Assembly (NCBI RefSeq): GCF_024808255.1
Contig: NZ_JANTYS010000015.1
Coordinates: 1 to 64,000 of the forward strand
Direction: 5' to 3'
From: Mucilaginibacter dorajii
GTDB taxonomy: Bacteria > Bacteroidota > Bacteroidia > Sphingobacteriales > Sphingobacteriaceae
DNA: 64,000 nt
Made by a program: the position numbers and the translations under genes. Within the stretch, counting starts at the first letter, position 1. Each line of letters starts with the position of its first letter. Under the pieces are notes generated by a model that did not search any database, was not told the origin of the DNA, and saw nothing but the letters and a program-made list of their open reading frames with translations. This document shows positions 24,958-33,277 of this stretch, piece after piece.

Positions 24958-25000
24958 TGCAATCAGGGGTAGTTAGAATATCTGTGTTCTATAAACTGTC

Positions 25001-25099
25001 GTCATTGCGAGGAGGTACGACGAAGCAATCCCCGATTAGAAGAGCAACTTTAATGTTTGCTCTGTACAGTTGGGGATTGCTTCGTGCCTCGCAATGACG
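25001..25099. repeat. REP-like hairpin (TCATTGCGAGG type)
   Basis: GTCATTGCGAGGAGGTACGA at the left end is complementary, with small gaps, to CGTGCCTCGCAATGAC at the right end. AAGCAATCCCC pairs with GGGGATTGCTT inside. The same family occurs at 18830-19100. Confidence 0.8.
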
Positions 25100-25103
25100 T
25101 TTT

Positions 25104-25619
25104 TTACTGTTCGTTAGCCTTATGTTGCTGCGATACCAGTTTTTCTACCGGGTATCCCATCGCTTTACATTTTGCCACTATCTTATTGTATTCGTCTGCC
25201 GGCATGCTGGGCTTGCGGCTCATGATGAATAGAAACTTATAATCCGGGTGACCAACAACCGCGTATGAGTAATCGTCGGCAATATCTATCACCCAATAGT
25301 CAACCTTAATAGGCCATACAAACTGGGCTCGCATATCGGATGCGTTATTATCCTTTTCGGGGAAGAGTTTTGATTTATAGGTTTTCAGCTCGTTATCCCC
25401 GCCTTTTTTTGCTACGGTTATCACATTATAGTAGCCATCCTTATTTAAAGTATAGGTGGTGGTAGTTTCCCTGGTACCCTTATCGAACATGGTAGGGATA
25501 GAATATAAAGAATACCATTTACCCGAAAATTTATTCAGATCAACCCTGCTTACCGGCTTGTTTACAGGCGCCGTAAGGGTGGTAATTAATAATATAATAG
25601 ATGTGCAAATTACTTTCAT
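25104..25619 (-). CDS. Lipocalin family protein (Blc-like)
   Basis: A bacterial lipocalin with the GxW motif FSGKWYSLYSIP (about 30-41) and later strands VDYWVIDIADDYSYAVVG and FIMSRKP typical of the Blc/apolipoprotein D group. The start at 25619 (ATG) gives a hydrophobic signal segment without a lipobox Cys, so unlike E. coli Blc it is probably not a lipoprotein. The likely role is binding of lipids or lysophospholipids in the envelope (by family). Confidence 0.9.
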   Translation of the reverse strand: MKVICTSIILLITTLTAPVNKPVSRVDLNKFSGKWYSLYSIPTMFDKGTRETTTTYTLNKDGYYNVITVAKKGGDNELKTYKSKLFPEKDNNASDMRAQFVWPIKVDYWVIDIADDYSYAVVGHPDYKFLFIMSRKPSMPADEYNKIVAKCKAMGYPVEKLVSQQHKANEQ

Positions 25620-25690
25620 GATCAAAAAATTAAAGCCCCGTTACATCCAATTACGGAATAACGAGGCCTTAAGATTTTTTTAGTGTGAAA

Positions 25691-25780
25691 AAGCCCCCTC
25701 TAAATCTCCCCCGGTAGGGGAGACTTCTGACTTGCAAAGCTTTTTAAGTCCTCCCTACCGGGGAGGATTTAGGAGGGGCT
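25691..25780. repeat. Palindromic repeat, R family, full unit
   Basis: The left arm AGCCCCCTCTAAATCTCCCC and the right arm GGGGAGGATTTAGGAGGGGC are complementary; an inner CCGGTAGGGGAG / CTCCCTACCGG stem extends the hairpin. It ends 5 nt from the pyrH stop. It is a near copy of 27738-27840. Confidence 0.8.
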
Positions 25781-25784
25781 GGGC

Positions 25785-26489
25785 TTACTTCACCAACGTA
25801 CCAATGGCTTCGCCTTTGGCAATTTTCATGAAGTTGCCTTCTTTGTTCATATCAAATACAATGATAGGAAGTTTGTTTTCCTGGCAAAGGGTAATGGCGG
25901 TCATGTCCATTACATTAAGGCCTTTATCATATACTTCCTGGAAACTGATCTCGTCATAACGGGTTGCCGATGGATCTTTTTCAGGGTCGGCAGTGTAAAT
26001 ACCGTCAACACGGGTACCTTTCAGTACAACGTCGGCTTTAATTTCAATGGCGCGTAATGAAGCGGCAGTATCGGTAGTAAAATATGGGTTACCGGTACCG
26101 GCACCGAAGATCACTATTTTACCAACTTCAAGGTGGTGCATAGCACGCCTACGAATGTAAGGCTCGCAGATCTGCTCCATTTTAATGGCCGATTGCAGGC
26201 GGGTTGCCACGCCAATGCTTTCCAGTGCGTTTTGTAAAGCCATACAGTTGATCACGGTGGCCAGCATGCCCATATAATCGGCTTGAGCACGTTCCATGCC
26301 CGATTTTTCGGCGCTAAGGCCTCTAAAAATGTTACCGCCACCAACAACTATCGCAATTTCCATTCCTGTGTCGTACACATTTTTAATGTCATGCGCATAT
26401 TGCAATACCTGTGCATTATCAATGCCATATTGCCTGCTGCCCATAAGCGATTCGCCCGAAAGTTTCAGTAAAATTCTTTTGTATTTCAT
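25785..26489 (-). CDS. pyrH: UMP kinase
   Basis: Phosphorylates UMP to UDP in pyrimidine nucleotide synthesis; a hexameric enzyme of the amino-acid-kinase fold. KLSGESLMG (N-terminal phosphate loop), VVGGGNIFRG and GTGNPYFTTDTAAS are diagnostic. Length (234 aa) is normal. It is the last gene of the rplM-rpsI-rpsB-tsf-nagA-pyrH row. The usual downstream neighbour frr is not present in this window. Confidence 0.97.
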   Translation of the reverse strand: MKYKRILLKLSGESLMGSRQYGIDNAQVLQYAHDIKNVYDTGMEIAIVVGGGNIFRGLSAEKSGMERAQADYMGMLATVINCMALQNALESIGVATRLQSAIKMEQICEPYIRRRAMHHLEVGKIVIFGAGTGNPYFTTDTAASLRAIEIKADVVLKGTRVDGIYTADPEKDPSATRYDEISFQEVYDKGLNVMDMTAITLCQENKLPIIVFDMNKEGNFMKIAKGEAIGTLVK

Positions 26490-26615
26490 TTGGTGTGATT
26501 TGTTATTAACGAAAATAAAGGGAACTTGCTTTTGTAGATATCATGAATTGATAAAGCGTTGTTCATATGAGGTGTCGTTCGCCAAAAATAGCGAATAAAA
26601 ATCAGTGTTAAAATT

Positions 26616-27737
26616 TTATGTTGTCTTTGTTAATAAATGGCCGTTAAGGATGGTGACTTCCACCTCAAAATCAGCATTAAAAACTACCATATCGGCATCA
26701 AAACCTTTTTCAATTTTACCCTTTTTTGTTTGCTTAGCCAGCTGTGCGGGGTATAACGAAGCCATATTTATAGCTTCAACCAAATCTATACCCACTTGTT
26801 TTACACAGTTTTCAACAGCTTTAAGCATGGTAAGGCTCGATCCACTCAGCGTACCATCGGGCATTACGTATTTATCCCCTACCAGGCGATGATGATATGC
26901 GCCTTCGGTTGTTGAAGTTACTGCATCGGTAATTAAAAACAGCTTATCACCCAGTTCACGCTTGGCCAGCCTGATCATTGGCCAATCCACATGGTTACCA
27001 TCGGCAACAATACTGGTGTAGGGCTTTTCTTCAAAAATAGCTGGGATATACCCGGGCTCGCGATGATGCATTTGCGGCATGGCATTAAACAGGTGTGTAA
27101 CCGCCGGGATGGGTTTATTTAAAAACGCTTTCCCTTCGGCATAAGTAGCGTTGCTATGCCCCGATGATATGATGATCCCGGCATTGTATAGGTAATCAAT
27201 TACTTCCTGGTCTTGTAATTCCGGGGCAATGGTGATCATTTTTATCTCGCCTTCGGCCTGCTCCACCCAGCCTTTAACTTCGGCAAGGGTAGCTTTTTTG
27301 ATATACTTCTCTGGATGCGCGCCTTTTTTGGCAGCATTTAAATACGGCCCTTCCAAATGCAGTCCCCAGAAAGCACCGCGGGCTTTTTTGCGAAACGCCT
27401 TTGCTGCTTCAATGCCCGCTTCCACAATCTCATTGGTATTTGTGCCAATGGTAGCAAAAACACCGGTAGTTCCCTGGTTCAGCAAATCGTTTTCCAGGCG
27501 CTCCAATGCTTCAACACTTGGTGTCCCGGCAAATAATAAACCGCCGCTGCCATAAATTTGCAGGTCGATAAAACCAGGGGCAAGGAATGAGCCATGAAAA
27601 TTGTGCTTTTCGGCATCTGCCGGAATGGCTGTATCATCAATAACATCAATGATAGTTCCGTTTTGGATTAAAACGGCTTTGCCTGTGGCGATAGTGCCGT
27701 TTGAAATGAGTTTGTGGTTGTGAAGTGCAGTTATCAT
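26616..27737 (-). CDS. nagA: N-acetylglucosamine-6-phosphate deacetylase
   Basis: Removes acetate from GlcNAc-6-phosphate in amino-sugar and cell-wall recycling. Amidohydrolase TIM-barrel signs: APGFIDLQIYGSGG, the catalytic WGLHLEGPYLN, GHSNATYAEG, VTHLFNAMPQMHHREPG and LITDAVTST. Length (373 aa) is typical. It lies between tsf and pyrH, an unexpected place for a sugar gene, with a palindromic repeat upstream that may carry its expression signals. Confidence 0.95.
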   Translation of the reverse strand: MITALHNHKLISNGTIATGKAVLIQNGTIIDVIDDTAIPADAEKHNFHGSFLAPGFIDLQIYGSGGLLFAGTPSVEALERLENDLLNQGTTGVFATIGTNTNEIVEAGIEAAKAFRKKARGAFWGLHLEGPYLNAAKKGAHPEKYIKKATLAEVKGWVEQAEGEIKMITIAPELQDQEVIDYLYNAGIIISSGHSNATYAEGKAFLNKPIPAVTHLFNAMPQMHHREPGYIPAIFEEKPYTSIVADGNHVDWPMIRLAKRELGDKLFLITDAVTSTTEGAYHHRLVGDKYVMPDGTLSGSSLTMLKAVENCVKQVGIDLVEAINMASLYPAQLAKQTKKGKIEKGFDADMVVFNADFEVEVTILNGHLLTKTT

Positions 27738-27840
27738 AAGCCCCCTCTAAATCTCCCCCGGTAGGGGAGACTTCTTGTTTTATTATAAATTATCCTTTTC
27801 ATAACAAAGCCCTCCCTACCGGGGAGGGTTGGGTGGGGCT
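27738..27840. repeat. Palindromic repeat, R family, full unit
   Basis: The left arm AGCCCCCTCTAAATCTCCCC pairs with the right arm GGGGAGGGTTGGGTGGGGCT, with CCGGTAGGGGAG / CTCCCTACCGG inside. It starts directly at the nagA start codon side, so the nagA leader is repeat sequence. Confidence 0.8.
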
Positions 27841-27841
27841 A

Positions 27842-27874
27842 CAAAAAAAATCCCCCTCGTTAAAACGAGAGGGA
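27842..27874 (-). terminator. Terminator after tsf
   Basis: TCCCCCTCGT (27851-27860) pairs with ACGAGAGGGA (27865-27874) around a 4-nt loop. On the minus strand it is followed by a run of eight T. It lies 8 nt past the tsf stop and separates tsf from nagA. Confidence 0.85.
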
Positions 27875-27882
27875 TAAAATAT

Positions 27883-28734
27883 TTAAGCTCCTAAAGCTAC
27901 CCGCTTAAATGCGGTTACTGTGAGGCCTTTTTCAACGGTGGCCAGGAACTGGGCAACGCTTTTTGATGAATCTTTCACAAACTCCTGGTTTAACAGGGTT
28001 GAGTCTTTATAAAACTTGTTCAGTTTACCTAAGCTGATTTTTTCAACCATTTCTTCTGGTTTACCTTCTGCACGGATCACGTCTTTAGCAATCTCTAACT
28101 CACGCTCAATTACAGAAGCGTCAACACCGTCTTTATCAACAGCAATAGGGTTCATAGCCGCAATTTGCATGGCAACGTCCTTACCTGCTTCATCGGCACC
28201 TTCAGGGTTTGAGTTTAAAGCAACCAATACACCTAAACGGAAGTTACCGTGTACATAAGCGATAACTTTTTCGCCGGTGATGATCTCTAATTTAGATACA
28301 CCAATTTTCTCGCCGATTTTACCGGTTTTGTCAATGATGGCCTCACCAATAGTAGTAGTGGTGTTTTCTGTATCGATAGAAAGCGCATAAAGCTCTTCGA
28401 TGCTTTTTGGCTGGTTTTCAACCGCTTTGTTAGCAACTTCGTTAGCGAAAGCGATGAACTCAGCGTTTTTAGCCACGAAATCAGTTTCGCAGTTAAGTTC
28501 GATGATCACACCGGTTTTGCCATCTGCACTGGTACGTGAAATAACAACACCTTCGTTTGATTCGCGATCCTGACGGCTTGCGGCAACTTTAGCACCTTTT
28601 TTTCTCAAAAAATCGATAGCTGCTTCAAAATCACCGTTAGTTTCGGTCAATGCTTTTTTGCAATCCATCATGCCGGCACCAGTTTGCTGGCGCAGTTTAT
28701 TTACGTCGGCTGCAGATATTTGTACTGTAGACAT
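27883..28734 (-). CDS. tsf: Translation elongation factor Ts
   Basis: The nucleotide exchange factor for EF-Tu. The N-terminal UBA-like module has VNKLRQQTGAGMMDCKKAL and the core has NCETDFVAKNAEF. The length (283 aa) and end (EKGLTVTAFKRVALGA) fit. It is downstream of rpsB, as in most bacteria, but separated from it by a 66-bp inverted repeat. Confidence 0.97.
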   Translation of the reverse strand: MSTVQISAADVNKLRQQTGAGMMDCKKALTETNGDFEAAIDFLRKKGAKVAASRQDRESNEGVVISRTSADGKTGVIIELNCETDFVAKNAEFIAFANEVANKAVENQPKSIEELYALSIDTENTTTTIGEAIIDKTGKIGEKIGVSKLEIITGEKVIAYVHGNFRLGVLVALNSNPEGADEAGKDVAMQIAAMNPIAVDKDGVDASVIERELEIAKDVIRAEGKPEEMVEKISLGKLNKFYKDSTLLNQEFVKDSSKSVAQFLATVEKGLTVTAFKRVALGA

Positions 28735-28860
28735 CTTTTTTTGTTTTAAGTTGTATGTTATGAGTTGTAGGCTAAAGGCAAATTTAATATACCGCTGTAA
28801 CCCCCAACTGTATTTATTATTAAAAAATATAGGTTGTATAAAACAGCCTATAAGTTAAAA

Positions 28861-28922
28861 GTCGTAAGTACTAAGAACTAAGCCCGGGATTAATTCCAGG
28901 CTTAGCACTTAGTGCTTACGAC
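28861..28922. repeat. Inverted repeat between rpsB and tsf
   Basis: GTCGTAAGTACTAAGAACTA (28861 on) is complementary, with small gaps, to the arm at 28899-28922 ending GTGCTTACGAC. The loop is about 14 nt. It could attenuate transcription from rpsB into tsf; that is inference. Confidence 0.75.
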
Positions 28923-28931
28923 TAAAATTAA

Positions 28932-29789
28932 TTATTCTTCTGTTTCAGCAGGTGCTTCGGCATCAGCCTCGGCTACTACGTCTGCAACTTCAGCAGTTTT
29001 TCTTGCTCTTTTACCGTCTTCGCTACGATCTTTAACTTCAGGAGCATCAGCTTTTGATTTAGCAGCAACTGCTTCTTTTTCAGCTTCGTCTTCTTTATCG
29101 CGTTTACGTTCTTCTAAACCTTCTTCAATCGCTTTGATGATGATGCTGGTAATCAATGAAATTGATTTGGTAGCATCGTCATTCGCAGGGATAGGGAAAT
29201 CGATGTTTGAAGGATCAGAGTTGGTATCAACCATAGCAAATGTAGGGATGTTCAACTTCAAAGCTTCAGATACAGCGATATGCTCTTTCTTAACGTCGAT
29301 CAAAAATAATGCTGCAGGTAAACGGTTCAGATCAGAGATACCACCTAAAAGGGTTTCTAATTTGATACGCTCACGTTGTATCATCAGTCTTTCTTTTTTA
29401 GAAAGGTTGCTGTAAGTACCGTCTTTAGTCAATTTATCAATGTTTGACATCTTTTTGATTGACTTACGTACAGTTGCAAAGTTGGTTAACATACCACCCA
29501 ACCAACGCTCGGTGATGTATGGCATGTTTACGCTTTTTGCATAATCAGCAACGATATCTTTCGCTTGTTTCTTTGTAGCTACGAATAATACCTTACGGCC
29601 TGATTTTACTATTTGTTTGATAGCTGCAGCAGCTTCTTCAACCTTAGTTAAGGTTTTATTTAAATCTATAATGTGGATACCGTTACGCTCCATGAAAATG
29701 TACTGTGACATTTTCGGGTCCCATTTGCGGGTAAGGTGACCAAAGTGTACACCAGCGTCCAGTAAATCCTGATAAGTTGTTCTTGCCAT
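28932..29789 (-). CDS. rpsB: 30S ribosomal protein S2
   Basis: A structural protein of the small subunit. YQDLLDAGVHFGHLTRKW at the N-terminus and FAMVDTNSDPSNIDFPIPANDDA are family signatures. It is longer than E. coli S2 because of an Ala/Glu/Lys-rich tail of about 60 residues after residue 225, a common trait in Bacteroidota. It follows rpsI by 18 nt. Confidence 0.98.
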   Translation of the reverse strand: MARTTYQDLLDAGVHFGHLTRKWDPKMSQYIFMERNGIHIIDLNKTLTKVEEAAAAIKQIVKSGRKVLFVATKKQAKDIVADYAKSVNMPYITERWLGGMLTNFATVRKSIKKMSNIDKLTKDGTYSNLSKKERLMIQRERIKLETLLGGISDLNRLPAALFLIDVKKEHIAVSEALKLNIPTFAMVDTNSDPSNIDFPIPANDDATKSISLITSIIIKAIEEGLEERKRDKEDEAEKEAVAAKSKADAPEVKDRSEDGKRARKTAEVADVVAEADAEAPAETEE

Positions 29790-29807
29790 TTTGTTGTCCT
29801 CCTGTGA

Positions 29808-30194
29808 TTAACGTTTACTGAATTGGAATCTCTTACGTGCTTTCTTACGACCTGGTTTTTTACGCTCAACCATACGGTCATCACGTGTCATAATACCTTT
29901 AGCGCGTAGTGCTGGTTTCTTTTCAGGATCCAGTTCAACAATGGCTTTCGCGATAGCTAAACGAACGGCTTCTGCCTGTCCTTTTACACCACCACCTGCA
30001 ACATTTACTTTAACATCAAATTTTCCGGTTGAACCAGAAACTTCGGTGCTTTGAGTAACAATGTACTGTAATGGCAATGTTGGGAAGTACTCTTTGTAAT
30101 CTTTACCGTTAACGATGATCGCACCATTTCCTTCTGAAAGGTAGATGCGGGCAACGGCTGTTTTTCTTCTGCCTGAAGTGTTAGTTGTTGGCAT
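29808..30194 (-). CDS. rpsI: 30S ribosomal protein S9
   Basis: The small-subunit protein whose C-terminal tail contacts P-site tRNA. GRRKTAVARIYL at the N-terminus, GGGVKGQAEAVRLAIAKA in the centre and KKPGRKKARKRFQFSKR at the end are diagnostic. It is cotranscribed with rplM, with a 26-nt gap. Confidence 0.98.
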   Translation of the reverse strand: MPTTNTSGRRKTAVARIYLSEGNGAIIVNGKDYKEYFPTLPLQYIVTQSTEVSGSTGKFDVKVNVAGGGVKGQAEAVRLAIAKAIVELDPEKKPALRAKGIMTRDDRMVERKKPGRKKARKRFQFSKR

Positions 30195-30220
30195 TTCTTT
30201 TCTCCTTTAAAATTAAAAAG

Positions 30221-30658
30221 TTAAATGGTTGTTGGGTTTTGCGCTGCATGAGGATGCTCAGAACCTGCATATACATGCAGATTGCCAAATAATGCTTTGC
30301 CCAAACGACTTTTAGGTAACATACCACGAACGGCTTTTTCAATTACGCGCTCTGGATGCTTTGCCATTAACTCCTTAGGAGAAATGAAACGCTGACCACC
30401 TGGATAACCAGTGTAAGAAACATATTGCTTTGCGCTAAATTTGTTTCCGGTCAACTTTACCTTGTCTGCATTGATAACTATCACATTATCACCGCAGTCT
30501 ACGTTCGGGGTGAAATCTGGCTTGGTTTTTCCACGAATGATCATTGCGATCTTTGTAGACAAGCGCCCCAAAATCTCGCCTTGTGCGTCAACAACAACCC
30601 ATTGTTTGTTAACGGTTTTTTTGTTGGCTGAGACAGTTTTGTAACTTAACGTATTCAC
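30221..30658 (-). CDS. rplM: 50S ribosomal protein L13
   Basis: An early-assembling large-subunit protein. KQWVVVDAQGEILGRLST, GDNVIVINADKVKLTG and the VRGMLPKSRLG motif identify it. It is the first gene of the ribosomal operon, with a clear promoter 55-85 nt upstream. Confidence 0.98.
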   Translation of the reverse strand: MNTLSYKTVSANKKTVNKQWVVVDAQGEILGRLSTKIAMIIRGKTKPDFTPNVDCGDNVIVINADKVKLTGNKFSAKQYVSYTGYPGGQRFISPKELMAKHPERVIEKAVRGMLPKSRLGKALFGNLHVYAGSEHPHAAQNPTTI

Positions 30659-30712
30659 TTGCTTTAAATTAAATTGTTTAAACGTTTATTATACCCCGCA
30701 TTTTCGGGACTG

Positions 30713-30743
30713 CAAAGATACAGCTATTTATTTTATTAACAAA
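30713..30743 (-). promoter_or_regulatory. Consensus Bacteroidetes promoter for rplM operon
   Basis: On the minus strand TTTG (complement of 30740-30743), 19 nt, then TATCTTTG (complement of 30713-30720): an exact match to the Bacteroidetes sigma-A pattern TTTG-N19-TAnnTTTG. Transcription should start near 30706, giving a leader of roughly 48 nt before the rplM ATG at 30658. Confidence 0.85.
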
Positions 30744-31167
30744 TAGTTTTAAACTAATTTTTAGTTTGTTACCAATACTGTCGTACAATGGGTTAAACAG
30801 CGATGTTATTGTTAGTAGCAATAAAAGCAGCTGATGTTAAATAACGGATTTTGAATACCCAACAACTACCTCCATTTGATTATTTCGATACCGAACATGC
30901 GTGTTGAATATTGATCCCGTTTTAAACTTCCCATTCCCTTTGGTGACACAACAATGTCACCGCTAAAAATCAATACTAAAAAGCATTTTGATGGACATTT
31001 CTGTGTTGCGCGTGATATTCAAAAGTGTTGCGGTTTGTTTCACTTGTTGCGAACGCAACAGTTTAGTTGATAAAAAATGTTAATTTTTGATTCTCACCTC
31101 ACAACTCTTTTTAATTATCAAACCGATGGCATATCTTAGCGAAGAACTATTGTAAATACCCCAATTG
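30744..31167. other. Intergenic between rplM promoter and BamA-like gene
   Basis: No gene was recognised. A small hairpin GGTGACA-CAACAA-TGTCACC lies at 30942-30961. The rest is AT-rich and shows no dispersed repeat known from elsewhere in the window. Confidence 0.5.
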
Positions 31168-32457
31168 ATGATACCCCTACGCAGGTTAGCGCATGCCTTA
31201 TCACTTCTTGTGCTATGCCCGGCTATGCTGTTCGCCCAAAAAAAGGTGAGTATAGAGGATTCATTGAAAACCCAGCTTGATGCCAATACTTTATTAAACT
31301 CCCTTTTCAGCAAAAAGAGCGCCACAGCAAGGGCCGACACTACTCAACCAGAAAAAAACTTTTTTTGGGCGGTGTTACCGTCTGCTGCTTACAACCCGAG
31401 TGTTGGGTTTGCCATTGGCGCTACATCTGCAGCTGGCAAGTACTTTGGCGACAGGCACAATACCATTCTATCGATAATGAACGCCGCGGCTTATATCTCA
31501 ACCAACGGTCTTTCTACCCTCGAACTTAAACACAACGCCTTCACCTCAAAAAATACATGGAACCTGCAAGGTGCCTTACAGGTAGGCAAAACCATAGCTA
31601 AGGACAATGGCCTGGGTACCGGCAGGCGTAGCATAGGCGATGGCCCCTTCCATATGGGCGATGAACATTTTGACGATAACCCCGATGAATTCCCCATCAA
31701 ATACACCTATCTTAAAATAAATGAACGCATCTACCGCAAAATAACCGATCATATTTATATAGGTGCAGGCCTGAGTTTCAATTTTTATGATAATATTAAT
31801 GACGATCGCAAAAATATTCCCATCACATCAACCCATAATTACATGTACAGTATCCGCAAAGGATATTCGCCTTATAGCTATAATGCCAACGGCATTTTGG
31901 TGAACTTTCAATACAACAGCCGCGATCAGCCCAACCGGGCTTTTAAAGGCATTTATGCCGATTTTATTTTTCGCGCCAATCAGGGCTGGCTTGGCAGCAA
32001 CCACAATGCCATTCAACTCAAAACCGAATTACGTAAATACTGGAGCCTGAGCGATACCGACCCTGAACACGTTTTGGCTTTTTGGCATTGGGCCACCTAT
32101 ACCGTAGCAGGCTCGGTGCCTTATTTGGAATTGCCGGGCACCGCGAGTGACGCTTACGGCCGCATCGGCAGGGCCTTTATCATAGGCCGTTTTAAAGGAC
32201 CATCGTTTGTGTATAACGAAGCAGAATACCGTTTTCCGATAACTACCAACAAGCTGCTGAGCGGAGTAACTTTCGTCAACGTAGAATCAGCTAATAACCA
32301 GCGCGATATCAAACTATTCAGGTACTGGGAACCAGGGGCCGGGGCTGGGTTACGCCTATTGTTCAACAAATTTACCCGGTCAAATATGTGCTTTGATTAT
32401 GCCCGGGGAGCTTATGGCTCCAGCGGCTTCTTTTTGGGGGTTAACGAAGTTTTTTAA
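31168..32457 (+). CDS. BamA/TamA-like outer membrane barrel protein
   Basis: An outer membrane protein of the Omp85/surface antigen type, without POTRA domains. The signal peptide (LSLLVLCPAMLFAQ) is followed by a roughly 50-residue linker and a barrel: AYNPSVGFAIGATSAAGKYFG near the start and a late ARGAYGSSGFFLGVNEVF ending in Phe. It resembles the barrel-only BamA/TamA domain proteins common in Bacteroidota, whose function is unclear. The ATG at 31168 is used rather than the TTG three bases upstream. Confidence 0.83.
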   Translation: MIPLRRLAHALSLLVLCPAMLFAQKKVSIEDSLKTQLDANTLLNSLFSKKSATARADTTQPEKNFFWAVLPSAAYNPSVGFAIGATSAAGKYFGDRHNTILSIMNAAAYISTNGLSTLELKHNAFTSKNTWNLQGALQVGKTIAKDNGLGTGRRSIGDGPFHMGDEHFDDNPDEFPIKYTYLKINERIYRKITDHIYIGAGLSFNFYDNINDDRKNIPITSTHNYMYSIRKGYSPYSYNANGILVNFQYNSRDQPNRAFKGIYADFIFRANQGWLGSNHNAIQLKTELRKYWSLSDTDPEHVLAFWHWATYTVAGSVPYLELPGTASDAYGRIGRAFIIGRFKGPSFVYNEAEYRFPITTNKLLSGVTFVNVESANNQRDIKLFRYWEPGAGAGLRLLFNKFTRSNMCFDYARGAYGSSGFFLGVNEVF

Positions 32458-32520
32458 ACGTGTTACAGTTTAAGGCATAAAAACGGCGAACGCGAAATCA
32501 TACTTATTCCCTCCTGATTT

Positions 32521-33189
32521 TCAATGCATATTGATGTACGTTGCCGCGGTATCATGTACTTTATGAATTACGACAGCAACACATTTATCGCTGGTCTTAT
32601 CTACCTCAAATGAAATACCTTTATCCAGATCGGTATACACCTCAACTTTGCCCGTTTTGGCGTTATAGCCTGACGTTAATTTTACAGTATACCCTTTTTT
32701 AATGGCAGCCAATGAGGAGCCTACCCCAACACCATCGGCGGTTTTAAACCAGGGCGAGGTTATCAATATTTTTTGGATACGACTAACCGCCTCATCTTTG
32801 CCACCCATATTACGGTGCGCAAAGATACTCGTGCGGTACCCTGCTATATTATGCTTAGCAAACCAAACCATCAACGCACTGCCCATAGCCGCATCTGAGC
32901 TATCGGGCCGCCCTAATAATTTAACGGCAGTTTCAGCATCATCATTTACCATAATATGGCCTATGCCTTTTCCCGGCATAATGAGCCTATCGACTGATAC
33001 AAGACTGGCGTTTGAAGTATCGGAAGCAATAAGCTTATTAGCGGCAGAATCCTGCACAGCGGCACTGCTGGTTAACGAGGTATCGGAAGTACCCTCTTTA
33101 GCACTGTCGGGTGCGGTTTGCTTTTGGGTTGATGAATTGCAGGCAAAAAAGCCGGCAATCAATAATATCAAAACACTATTCTTTATCAT
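32521..33189 (-). CDS. Hypothetical lipoprotein
   Basis: Not recognised as a named family. Residues 1-17 form a lipoprotein signal with lipobox GFFAC. A Ser/Ala/Asp-rich linker of about 50 residues follows, then a folded domain beginning LIMPGKGIGHIMVND with a repeated alpha/beta pattern (ETAVKLLGRPDSSDA). That suggests a small lipid-anchored envelope protein. It is convergent with the BamA-like gene and divergent from the helicase. Confidence 0.75.
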   Translation of the reverse strand: MIKNSVLILLIAGFFACNSSTQKQTAPDSAKEGTSDTSLTSSAAVQDSAANKLIASDTSNASLVSVDRLIMPGKGIGHIMVNDDAETAVKLLGRPDSSDAAMGSALMVWFAKHNIAGYRTSIFAHRNMGGKDEAVSRIQKILITSPWFKTADGVGVGSSLAAIKKGYTVKLTSGYNAKTGKVEVYTDLDKGISFEVDKTSDKCVAVVIHKVHDTAATYINMH

Positions 33190-33277
33190 ACATTAGCTAA
33201 CAGTATTTATCACTAATTTGTTGGCGCGGTAATGCGCATATCATCTAACTAAACACAAATCCCGTTGTTATAAAGCC

